From Sipunculus nudus (Eukaryota > Annelida > Sipuncula > Golfingiida > Sipunculidae), in assembly GCA_026874595.1 (NCBI GenBank), contig CM049310.1:54379058-54443057 (forward strand): DNA of 64,000 nt. Reading direction: 5' to 3'. The position numbers and the translations under genes are program-made. Within the stretch, counting starts at the first letter, position 1. Every line of letters starts with the position of its first letter. Under the pieces are notes generated by a model. That model saw nothing but the letters and a program-made list of their open reading frames with translations, was not told the DNA's origin and did not search any database. Positions 36,711 to 49,400 of this stretch are shown piece after piece.

Positions 36711-38613
36711 CCGCCAGAGCCAGGTCAGTTGCCATGGTGATGTCTGGACCCCACCTGGTTGTACTGAGTGACCTCTTGACTTGGCTGCTGAAACTCAGCA
36801 TGTTGTCAAATCTGTTTTCAAAAACAAAAAGCCTTTTTCAATTGGCTACAATGCTTTTTTAGAGCTGTATTTACCCAATCTATTCTTAAAAACCTGGCAG
36901 AACCCTACCATAGAATAATTCTTGTAAAGTTTTAACCAATCAGCTTAACAGTTTCATCATAAATCAGTGCATGTATAAGCTAGAAGAGTTTAAAATTACA
37001 TTTTCGCTTGTAAAAAAACAGATCAATGTAGGTGGCGCCACCAATACCTCAATTTCAGATATGATATATGTGACAAACATTGGTATAAAATTTGGTGATT
37101 ATAGCTCTAGCCGTTTCTGAGATTTTAATTTTAGTGTGCTTTATTGGACAGATGACCAAGTTCAACCTCTTGTATCTCGGCCAAAAATCTCAGAACTGGA
37201 ACAATTCGAACAAACCTGAGAGAGATTGTTCCAGGGATCATTTCTGTGAAATATTGGACAATTTGGCTGGACAGTTTCGGAGAAGTTTTCTAAAGCTTTT
37301 TTAGCTTTTTCCCTTTAAAATCGAAGAAAATGCAGTTAGAAAAAAAATAGACAAAATCCGACTGAGTTTTTCAGATGACTGATTATTTGCAAAAAAATTG
37401 GTGATGCTAGCTCCTGCCATTTTTGAGATAGCTATGATTAACATACAGACGATGCACGACGCACAACATAGGACGGAAGATGCCGCACCATCGCATAAGC
37501 TCACAGGTTCGCTAAAAACTAGCCTATCAAAGTGTTGTGCATACAATTCAACATTGCAATTCTGGCATTTGTCCAAAATATGGCAAACTTAACACATTTT
37601 ATTAAACCTGTTTCAGTGTCAGTCGTTCATTAAACATTTAGTCACACTATAGATTACTGTTGTTAACAGTTATGAAGTGCAATCCCTTTCCTTAAGATAT
37701 GCATATGCTATGATACAAACATTATACTCTGTGCAAAAAAGCAGGACTACACCAAGGTCTGTCCGTTGGAGAGTTTGACTTCCAGCAAAATATTAAATAT
37801 CAGTATATCAGTCAGTCATGTAGAATGCGAGTGTAGCTTTGCAATCGTCTAAAGAGTGACACACTTTGACACAAACCTGGACTCGAATGTACTAAACTCG
37901 TCAGCTTCCTAAAGAGGAGTCAAGCTCCTTTCAAACAGAATTGAAATCTCGTATGCTCTGCCATTAGAACAATACAATTCATGCGAGAATCACTGGGAAA
38001 TTTGTGCTGCTGTATGTTTTTGTACTCGATATAGACCAACAAAATGATCTCTATTATTACATCTAATTATTACATCTAATTTTTCTATTATTACATCACT
38101 TAATTGATAGAAATGAACTCAAAACATGACACAGCATATGGAGATGTATGATGATACTTTTCTTGGCTCCATTTGGCAGCCTGAAAAATTTGACAGGGTT
38201 CATTGGTCTCATTATTTTTCACTGATGGAGGCATTTCTGGCGGCTTTTTTCTTTGATTTTAACACTGTGATAGGAAATTATATTTGTCATTTCAGAGAGG
38301 TAAATAGTTCCTTCAAATATTTTACTATAAAAGCAAACAAAATACCCATATTAGGTGTATCTATAGACAAATTATACAATCTGTCCAAGAGAGATGAAAA
38401 AATTCCAAACTCGGTTAATTATTTTTATTTCAAAACATGCTCTGTATTCCCATGAGTTCTTAATTTTGGCATCTTCCCGCACTCTCATACTTTTTGTTAC
38501 AGAACAGAAAACCCTGCATGCTTTTTAAAGCAGCCAGTGTACAGTTTACTTAAAATGATATCTTATAATAACATCATCAATAACATTATTTTATCATCAT
38601 GAATTTGACATTT

Positions 38614-38770
38614 TCAAGTCATTGACTGAGTCGGCTTCTGCTTGCAGTGTGTACAAAGCAACTGCTTGAGTCGCTGAAGACTAGCATCTGTCCTTATGGC
38701 TTTTGGTTCAAAGTGTGTGCGACTGGCTCGGTATCCTTCACGTTGCAAAAGTTTCACCAGCTGAGGGGCC
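38614..38770 (-). CDS. TRMT1L: TRMT1L exon h (C-terminus)
   Basis: The acceptor is TTTTATTGCAG. It encodes APQLVKLLQREGYRASRTHF, EPKAIRTDASLQRLKQLL and a short tail ending SMT-stop (TGA at 38616-38614). Human TRMT1L has the same RVSRTHFDP...RTDAPL block at this place, which confirms the splice across a 6.6-kb intron. Confidence 0.9.
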
Positions 38771-41700
38771 CTGCAATAAAACATAACAAGAGTTACATAA
38801 ATGCAATCGCACAAAAAAGAAACAGATGATTCCTACACATGCAGTCACACAAACTGATTCTGACATGCTGTCACATAATATATAATTCAGTCACATGCAG
38901 TCTCACAAAAAACAGATTCAATTACATGCAATCATACAAACATCAGATTCAGTCACATGCAGTCACACAAACATCAGATTCAGTCACAAGCAGTCACACA
39001 AACATCAGATTCAGTCACGTGCAGTCACAGAAACATCAGATTCAGTCACAAGCAGTCACAGAAACATCAGATTCAGTCACGTGCAGTCACACAAACATCA
39101 GATTCAGTCACGTGCAGTCACATAAATAACAGATGCACTAACATAAAAATCTGAATCTGCCACACACACAAACAAATTTGTAATTATATGCACATGACAA
39201 TTTAAAAACTACATAATATAAATAAATTTATATCTATTAAGGATGACAGTGTCCAATAAAATACTTCAAATAAGAAATATCTATCAATATGAAAGTTGCC
39301 ACAAGTTGTTGGCAATTAGGCTGCCTAAGTCACCATGTAAGCCTGACCTATGAGTTGGAGCAAATACATGATGGCTGAGGATGATGCAGTAAAGATTATA
39401 CATCCTACTGAGAAACTGACCACCAGCCAGAAGAGTAACATAGAAGAAAAAGGGACTGCTCCTAATTCTAAGTTTGTACAGCACTGAAATATGAACTTGG
39501 AGGAACTTGCTGATTGGATAGCTAGATCATATATTGTCAATATATTAATTAACCTTCTAAAGGTATTTCTCCAAATTTAATTAGTTAATTTATTTTAAAT
39601 TATTTTATGATGTCTAACAAAACATTAGTTTTAGTCAAAAGCAGTCACGCATACATCAGAATTGATTCTGTCACATGCAGTCACACAAACATCACATTCA
39701 GCCACATGCAGTTACACACACATTAGTTTCAGTCCTATGAAGTCACACAGACATCAGATTCAGTCACATACAGTCAAACAAGTATCTGATTCAGTCACAT
39801 GAAAACAAACAAACATCAGATTCAGTCACATGCAGTCAAAAGAACATCAGATTCAGTCACAAGCATTCACACATACATCAGATTCAGTCACATTCAGTCA
39901 CAAGAACATCAGATTCAGTCACAAGCAGTCACACATACATCAGATTCAGTCACATGCAGTCACAAGAACATCAGATTTAGTCACAAGCAGTCACAGAAAC
40001 ATCAGATTCAGTCACATGAAGTCACCAGAACATCAGATTCAGTCACATGCAGTCACATGCAGTCACACATACATCAGATTCAGTAACATGCAGTCACAAG
40101 AACATCAGATTCAGTCACATGCAGTCACACATACATCAGATTCAGTCACATGCAGTCACAAGTACATCAGATTCAGTCACAAGCAGTCACACATACATCA
40201 GATTCAGTAACATGCAGTCACAAGAACATCAGATTCAGTCACATGCAGTCACACAAACATCAGATTAAGTCACATGCAGTCACAAGAACATAAGATTTAG
40301 TCACAAGCAGTCATACATACATCAGAATCAGTCACATGAAGTAACACACACAGTAGTTTCAGTCACATGAAGTCACACAAACATCAGATTCAGTCACATA
40401 CAATCAAACAAGTATCTGATTCAGTCACATGAAGACATATAAACATCAGATTCAGTCACATGCAGTCACACAAACACCAGATTCAGTCACAAGCAGTCAC
40501 AGAAACATCATATTCAGTAACATGCAGTCATATAAACATCAGATGCACTCACATAAAAATCTGAATCTGCCACACACACAAACAAATTTGTAATTATATG
40601 CACATGACAATTTAAAAATTACATAATATAAATTTAATTATTAGGGATGACAGTGTCCAATAAAATACTTCAAATACCGTAAAATCTCCACTTAAAACCG
40701 CGGTTTAATCAAGAAATTCAAAATCTTGAAATCAGGTTGATTTCCTGAAAGCACTGTGCGGTTTATACTAGAAGGGTTTCCTGAATATCTTCCTGACAGA
40801 CATCGTTTTGGGGCCGGCGAGTGGGCGATAATATTGCAACTTTCGAAGGCCGTTCTTAGCAGCAGTCTCGCATGCATGGGAGCCGTGTGTAAATGTATTA
40901 TTTACGATTATTTGTTATTTATAAATTAAATATTTCTGAATAGTTTTCGTGTGTTATATAACTTGTTATGAAATTTTGGTAATTGTCACCAAATAATACG
41001 TTTACAACAACCCTGCTGTAACACACAGCGGCCCACTTTGTTGGGCATGCTCAAGCAAAATTGAAATAAAGCCTACTTTAAACCCATTTGCGGCATTATT
41101 TAGCAATGATTATTTGTTTAAAACGTAAAATGAATAAAAAGCTGACATCGTAAGGAGTCACACAATGGCAGACGATCGTTTTAAAATCAAGTTTGAGTGC
41201 CGCCATGTGCTGAAACGCCCTGGTATTCTGCTAAGAATATTTTGAACGGCTGTACGCGGTGGGTGGTAAACAGAACAGCCACCTATTTCGTCCCAGCGTG
41301 CCTTGCATGAACACTGCCTTGACAAAATGGCTCCCCACACAGAAACTTTCTTCAGGAAAAAAACTTGCTTACCCCGACTGACCACTTTAATTTTACCTTA
41401 AAATCACTCAATATCAAGCGTCATGTTTCCTATACGTGCGTATCTCGACAAGGTAACTTCAATTACTTTGATATTTAGTTAAGTTGACCAGCGATGTTTT
41501 CAAACGTGCCAGCAAATTGTGACATGGAGCGATGTCAAAGTACGATGTGACGATGATAATACCGAAGTAACCGGTATGAAAATGATTTGAATCTTCCGAG
41601 TAATTCCAGAAAATGGAATTTTCATCAAACATTTTTAGAATTATTTATACAGTGACTTGAAATGGATCAGCAGAATATTCTTTCCAAAATATAATGACAA

Positions 41701-43389
41701 ATCAGTAACAAACAAGAATACGGCACGGAATATAAAATCTGTATAAACACGCAGAGGTTCACCGGCCCTTACGTCTTCCCAAACTTCATGCTTGAGTGAC
41801 CCTGCAAAAAAGTGTTATGATGTGTTTAAATAAATTGCCCAAGGAATTTAAAAGTGGACAGGAATGGCCGAGTCCCAACCTACGCGTGTTCATTTCTAGA
41901 TGATAGCTTGATTGTGTCTTTTGTCAAATCATTCCGTAGCGAAAGTTGGTGCGGTTTTAAAGGGGGGTTCTTAGTATTTGAGCCCCTCGCGATGTCTCAC
42001 CTGGAATTTTGGCGAAGTCTGGGTGCGGTTTTAATCAGAAGTGCGGTTTTAAGTGGAGATTTTACGGTAAGACACATATCTATCAATATGAAAGTTGCCA
42101 CAAGTTGTTGGCAATTAGGCTGCCTCTGTCACCGTGCAGGCCTGACCTATGAGTAGGAGCAAATACATCTTGGCTGAGGATGATGCATTAAAGATGATAC
42201 ATCCTACTGAGAAACTGACCTCCAGCCAGAAGAGTAACATAGAAGAATAAGGGACTGCTCCTTATTCTAAATTTGTACAGTACTGAAATATGAACCTGGA
42301 GGAACTTGCTGATTGGATAGCTAGATCATATACTGTCAATATATTAATAAACCTTCTAAAGGTATTTCTCCAAATTTAATTAGTTAATTTATTTTAAATT
42401 ATTTAATTTCATTCAATTTTACAAGGAAAGTCTTAGTTTGATCAAGTTTAATCCTGTATAATCCAGATAAAAAACCCAGTTTTATCCATTATCCATCCAA
42501 ACCTGTGAAAGACAATGCAAGAAAAAGTTAAATACAGTGAATCTCCTACTTACAGACAACTCAGTAAGGCAGACAAATCACTAATGTGGACACTAAATCT
42601 CAGTCCCTTCAAATCTGCCTCTATATTATGTTTAAAGTAAACTCAGTTAAGCAGACAACTAACTATCTTGGACAAACATTCCTGTCCTGTCTGTGTATCA
42701 AGTACATATTATGACCCTCCAAAGCAGACAGATGTCACAAATTGTTTTTGTTCATATATCTGCTGGGAGATGGCGCTTCGAGGTCATGACCTCGTATGCC
42801 CCATTTCGGTCAAAGCGACAGCCTGAGGACAAGCGTAATTTTGTGAACCATCATGATGTTACATGTGAATATACAGTCAAAATTGCTGTTTATATCAGAA
42901 ATCTTGCAATTGTGTGTAAACTACACAATTATTATTTAATAAGGATAGACCAGATAACCAAACAAAAATAACTGTAGGGCCTCATACCGCTTTTAAGTCA
43001 ACAGGACTACCACCAAAGACTACCCTTCCTGCTTTGTGATCAGCGTCATGCACGGTTAGCATTAATTAGTAAGTGACAGTTTGCACTTTGTTTAGGCTAA
43101 TGCATGGTGAGGTGTTTCTCATATCATTCATTAATTAACTCACAAAAGTTGTTTGTAACGTTATTTCTAACTTCAAAGCTGCTGATTTTCGCAGTTTAAT
43201 AATCTAGGTAGCGGCATTTGCTAAAGGACTTTACTTACTATTATAACACATACAACACTTAAAAGGAAGGTTCATTTGTATACGGAGTCTATATATAAAG
43301 TTAACTATCCAATAGTCATTCATTCTTTATTTCATGATCACACTGACCAGAGCTCAAGATACTTATTCATGTTCTTTGTTTTTTTAACA

Positions 43390-43438
<49 letters not shown>

Positions 43439-46400
43439 TATTCTTTTCAGAATACACCTTAAATATAATTAATTTAAAAGTTAAAATTCAATATATTAAA
43501 ATACCAGTATTAATAAATTATGAATTAACACAACTGCTCTAATCAGGACAACTCACTTATCAGACTTAAAGTTTCATTGTTTGTTCTAAAAGTTAAAAAC
43601 TTAACCCCATAATCACTACAGTATGTCTGGCTGACACTTCTCCAAAAAATCTAACTGTTCATTTTTCATAAAATATACCGAAAATTTATTTGAGCTCTAA
43701 ATACCAAATTATTGGATAAATACTCAACCTGACTATTAATTACAGAAATGTGGCCCTACCACCTGCCCCTAACAGTTTGCAATTTACAAATCATGCAAAT
43801 TTCTTTTTGCATTGGCAGAGTGATGATTACTGTAAACTTGTAAAAGGCCGCTTGGATGTCCGTCAGCCGGGGTGATTTTAGCAACTGGGTGCACAAAAAG
43901 TGTCTATTGTCCTGAATAGCCCAAAAGGTGTTCTTAAAAGAGAAAAAATGCTTCTGAGAAGGACTGGGAATCATTTATAATTTTGTGATCAATCAACAAT
44001 AAAAACTGGTTGACCGGTAGGATTATAAAATCTCAGATTAAGTATTGACCTGTATTTCCTCTCATTTGATATATAGGCCTACATGTTGGATAATATATCT
44101 TATTACTCCATAGCCTAGAGGTGTATATAGTTAACTTAGGTGTGAATCTTTTAAGTACAGTGAAACTTCCCTAAGCTGGCCACTGGAGGGACTGGAGGAT
44201 TTTGTCCATATTAGTGAGTTGTCCTGTTCAGAGGAGTTTGGCATATTGCATCAATTCGTAGATGAATGTTTCTGATATCCTATGTTTTCATTAAATGTAC
44301 GCCTAATTTGAAATTTGCTACATAAATTTGATTTAAATCATTTTTTAAACAGATTGACAGTGTACCAGTAGGCCATGAAGCGTTGTCAGAAATGACGAAA
44401 ATATTTGCATCTTCGTATAATGCATTCCTTAGACTTGTAAAGACACTCTGGCACCAGTTATCTAGTCGTAATGCCAGTTGGTCGATATGACGCTGGGTAT
44501 ATTGAAGATTGATTATTGACAGCATCCGGACAACATGTTTATTTGTTAAAGGATATAGTCTTCACCGCACATTCACCATAAGTGCAAACTGTCACAAACT
44601 ATAATTACGGCTCCACGGGCCTGACACCGATCGCAAAGAAAGAACGGCAGTCTTTGATGGAAGTCTTGTCGAATGATCGAAAAGCTGTTTCAGTTTGAAA
44701 GCTTATTTTTCCTGATTGAGCTGCCAATCTTAATTCAATAATGATTATGTTATCAACACATTTATAGAAATAAACAACAATTTTGATACAATTTTTTAAA
44801 TTTACATATAACATTCCAATGGTTCACCAAATTACGCTTGTCCCCAGGTTGTCGCGTTGACCAAACAGGTCATATGAGGTCATGACCTCGGAACACCATC
44901 TCCCAGCAAATATATGAACAAAAATAGAACTCGCGATGTGTGTCCGCTTTAGAGGGTGGTAATATGTACTGGATATGCTGGCAGGATGGGAAAGTTTGTC
45001 CGTTGTTTGCGGTAGTGAGTGTATGCTTTACTGAGTTTACGTTAAACTAGTATAGAGGCAAAACTGAAGGGACTGAGATTTTGAGTTGTCCGCCTTACTG
45101 AGTTGTCCGCAAGTAGGAGTTTCACTGTATTAATAAACACAGACTGTTCAAAAGTTTGTTCAAATAAATTTCATTAAAGCGTACCTTCGGTCATTTTAAG
45201 GCCTGACCTCTGTGATTTACCCTGCAACCGATAATGGCAATGCAAGATCGATCACCTGATCATCTGCATTAGCTGACTGATCATCAATCATAATCAATCA
45301 TTAGTCCTAAAACTAGTTGATAGAATAAATAGTGATCAAGACTTACTTAGGTAGGTTCACAGCAGAGATTTTCTTCTTGTGTAGATGATAATAAAAGTGA
45401 GGGGTCTCAGTCTCTAACTCACTGTCACACAGCCTTGGTTTCTTAGTAACACACTGCCCTTTCATTTCTCCATCATATGCACGTTTATTTGAAATGTTAC
45501 TTGAGACAGAATCTAAGCTTTCTTTAACTGTTGCACAAATCTTATTATCTGTTGTGTCCATTTGATTGGCTGACTTGTTTTCTGAAGACACTTCATTGGC
45601 TGATGATTTATCTGTTGCCTGTGTGTGATTGGCTGGTTGGTTTTCTGAAGGCATTTCATTGGCTGATGGATTATTTTTTGTGAGCACTGAATCTTCCTCT
45701 TTGCTCTGATTGGCTGGAATATATGGCACAGTACTGCAGCATGCTTCTTGATGCAAGATGTCCAGGAGGGAATGTATTTTTTCACTTAGCTCCATCTTTT
45801 TTGCTGCAGATTGCATCTGTTTTATATATTCCTCATTGAAGATCCCACCAGCCCTGAAGAACAAATTAATATGTACAGTCCACTTTCTATATCTGTACCT
45901 TATTTCTATGAAATATATATCTGTACTGGTAAATAAAAACATGGAACCCAAAATTCCTTTGGTCCACTGAATGTTACCCAGTTCTGTACTTTAACACATA
46001 TTTCATGGACACAACTGTCTGATACATACAAGAATACAAGTTTCAAATTTCTTTTAAACAATGTAACACTAATCTGCTAAAATTGCTTCTTTCTCTTTAG
46101 TCAGCCCCCCTCCCCCCTCCACCCCGCTCTTAACCATCTTTTTTGCTGCAGATTGCATCTGTTTTATATATTCCTCATTGAAGATCCCACCAGCCCTGAA
46201 GAACAAATTAATATGTACAGTCCACTTTCTATATCTGTACCTTATTTCTATGAAATATATATCTGTACTGGTAAATAAAAACATGGAACCCAAAATTCCT
46301 TTGGTCCACTGAATGTTACCCAGTTCTGTACTTTAACACATATTTCATGGACACAACTGTCTGATACATACAAGAATACAAGTTTCAAATTTCTTTTAAA

Positions 46401-49400
46401 CAATGTAACACTAATCTGCTAAAATTGCTTCTTTCTCTTTAGTCAGCCCCCCTCCCCCCTCCACCCCGCTCTTAACCATCTTTTTTGCTGCAGATTGCAT
46501 CTGTTTTATATATTCCTCATTGAAGATCCCACCAGCCCTGAAGAACAAATTAATATGTACAGTCCACTTTCTATATCTGTACCTTATTTCTATGAAATAT
46601 ATATCTGTACTGGTAAATAAAAACATGGAACCCAAAATTCCTTTGGTCGACTGAATGTTACCCAGTTCTGTACTTTAACACATATTTCATGGACACAACT
46701 GTCTGATACATACAAGAATACAAGTTTCAAATTTCTTTTAAACAATGTAACACTAATCTGCTAAAATTGCTTCTTTCTCTTTAGTCAGCCCCCCCCCCCC
46801 ACTCTTAACCAACAACTTATGCATGATGGGGGGTTTTGGGGATCAAGACCCCCTTGCTCTCTACCAACAACCTTTTTTTTAAACAATTTTCATGCATGAC
46901 ACCCGTTGACCCCTCCCTGCAAAAAATCTTGGATCTGTGTCTGTTTAGTTTTCATCCAGTACAGGCCTTGGCCTGTGATTTGAAGACACAGTCTCACATA
47001 TGCAACAGGTGTTCATGTTCTGTGATCAAATCACATTGAGAAGGACAAAACATACTGCAAATATTTACAAATTTATTTATCACTACTTTATCATTGGTCA
47101 TGAATTTTGTTATGTTGATTAACCATGTGTGTATATCTGTGTCCAAACATTAAATTAATAAAGAGATATCTGATTATATGAAAATTAAATGCCTCAGATG
47201 TTAAATCACAAAACAGACACCTATGCACAATGATTACCATACACCCACCATAGTGGACCCAGCTGCACAGCTGTCTTCCCAGGGTTCTCCTTCTTACAGC
47301 TGCATGGTAAGAGCAGGTATGGGTCCTCTGTAAGTAAGACACAAGACTTAACTTCAAAAGTTGGATGCAAAGAAAGCTAAATATATATGGTGCAGGGTCC
47401 CTGAAACCCTACAACACGCAATGATTAAGCCAGCAGGAATAGGTATTACATTTTTGGGCAAAGTTAATCAGGGCATGTCATGATTGACAGGTGTCGAGGC
47501 CCAGGCAATGCACTGAGTAACAGAGTAACACAAGTTGTCTTTATGTTGATGTCTGTGATCATGTTCAGTCCACCTTTTTTTAACACTTGTGTACAGGAGT
47601 AGGCAATTGGATTCAAAGCAATATTTTGGCAGTTACCAATTTATTTCAAAGAGAACACACTATTTTTTGTGTTAATTCTACATACTTTATGTGATTAGGC
47701 CCCTTTAATAAATTTTATCATTACACAATGGTGGCATTCACTTATAAATGTCAATAAGTATCATTTTGTGGATTTGTAATGGAACTATTATCATATATAT
47801 GTCTTCCTCTGGATTTCACTGAAAATTATCACAGCAACATTGAAAGTTAGCTGAAGGCAGACTGTGGGTATACCATAATATTTCCCATCTGAGACGGGCA
47901 CATAAAAACTATATAGGCAGAATGATAAAATGCATCTTGCAGCAGTGTTTGTATATAATGTGCATTGTTTATCATTATAATGAATGTAGGATGTTTCAGA
48001 CACACATTCCGGACTAGGACGTTCTGGACTAGGATTTTCAGACAGGCCTTTTTGCAAGGGAAGACATTTTCTGACATATCAATATTATTACCATAAAATA
48101 ACTGTTAAAAATATAATTTTGAGTGTATCAATGTACCCATATGTTATTTAAAATAATATTTATTTGTCTAAAAAAATTGGATATTAATTATATGGGTATC
48201 AAATACCATTTAAAACATACTTTTTGAATGTATCAATGCATATGTTGATTGATACAATTTCTTTCCTCTAGATCAATATTATTATCAAAAAATAACCTTT
48301 TAAAATATAATTGTGAATTATCTTTTGCCTTCACAAAATGAAATACTAATAGGTAGAAGTATTATTTTAAAAGGTGTTTTTGAACTAATAAATATTATTT
48401 CATTCATACATTAAACAAGGGAGCCATGGGTCCCGTCACTCAGCTGAATTTTGGAAAATATTAGTAACTGCAAATTATTTTTATTTCTTATGGTTTTTTC
48501 ATGTATATTACCATTTGAAAAGCTAAGAGAAAATGGCCCCGCTTAAATGAAACTGTAAATTATAGAATAATGAACATGAGCTTAAGCATATGGACTGTGT
48601 AATAAATGAAACCTTTGGCCTGAAACCATTTTGCGATGCACCAAGGGAAAAAATGGGCCAACAGTAAGTGTCATATAAAAGTTCCATTTCATAAACAAAT
48701 AACGTGTGAAGGTAATTAAGTTTTCAAAAGTTTTTTACCAATATTCCTAATTTTAAAAACTAAGTTTAACAGTGTTATTCACACCTAGGCCCCGCCAACT
48801 TTAAGAGATATGAATGAAATGCTACCAAGTATTTATATCTTCTTAAATCTTGTCAGTTAGCACTTACATTAGGTCCTAATATTTTATCACATTTGAATAT
48901 TAAAATTAAATTCCTGAACATTGTTGTCTTTAAAAAATCAAAATTGTCCAAGACTCAACAAAAAGAATTTATTAAAATTAAAATTTTAAGCTTTGTCTTG
49001 TTTATTAGTCCCGTGTATCGAAGGGGTGGGTTGGGGAGGGGTCTCTGTTGTTACTGTTCATCACTGAAAAAATGTGAAATTATAAGATTCATCTTGTTAA
49101 GAGTACAGGTCTGTCAACAGAATGGGGTGGGGGGGGGGGAGAGAGGAGGGCTCCCTGTGGTATTTATGCTGGCAGCCTGATCAAGCTCAACAAGAGAGAG
49201 GGCCTGCCGGAGTGATGGGATTACATAACTGCCTAGGGAGCATAGAGAGCTGGACTGAATGACCTACAGTGACCAAAGTGGACTGCTTGACAATCTACGG
49301 GTATACAACAAGAGCCTCCAAAAAAAATTCAATAACTAGCCTAATTTTGCAGCTTTTATTTTTCAAATTTCAGATTTTAACAGATTAAATCCTTATGTGT

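Larger units (their letters stand above)
34305..38613. other. Intergenic region between convergent genes, mostly tandem repeats
   Basis: It separates the 3' end of sulfotransferase B (plus) from the 3' end of TRMT1L (minus). It is filled by a long-unit tandem array and related fragments (the GGTGATGCTAGCTCCTGCC motif recurs near 36340, 36481 and 37401). A 109-codon open frame at 38126-38455 has no recognisable domain. Confidence 0.55.
39131..42405. repeat. Duplicated flank of the minisatellite
   Basis: About 39131-39600 and the composite 40556-40676 plus 42068-42405 are near-identical (for example GAAAGTTGCCACAAGTTGTT at 39292 and 42090). The second copy is interrupted by the TIR element at 40677-42067. 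Confidence 0.85.

Noticed and set aside
38126-38455. 109-codon plus-strand frame
   Set aside because: It opposes the TRMT1L 3' end and has no signal peptide, motif or low-complexity explanation; kept out for lack of support.
38839-40268. Long open frames rich in QSHKHQIQS / SDSVTCSHTNIRF repeats
   Set aside because: They are translations of the 31-bp minisatellite in several frames at once, inside a TRMT1L intron.
38830-40555. Regular repeats resembling a CRISPR array
   Set aside because: The whole 31-bp unit is repeated with no unique spacers, and the genome is eukaryotic.
45343-45345. In-frame TAA after NLPK taken as the TRMT1L stop codon
   Set aside because: It overlaps a strong donor (AA|GTAAGT), and the exon at 38770 continues the known TRMT1L C-terminal block in frame.
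46069-46635. Two 74-codon minus frames reading MGSMFLFTSTDIYFIEIRYR
   Set aside because: These read intron sequence through the duplicated exon g start; only the AGGIFNEEYIKQ part is exonic, and only in the first unit is it certainly used.
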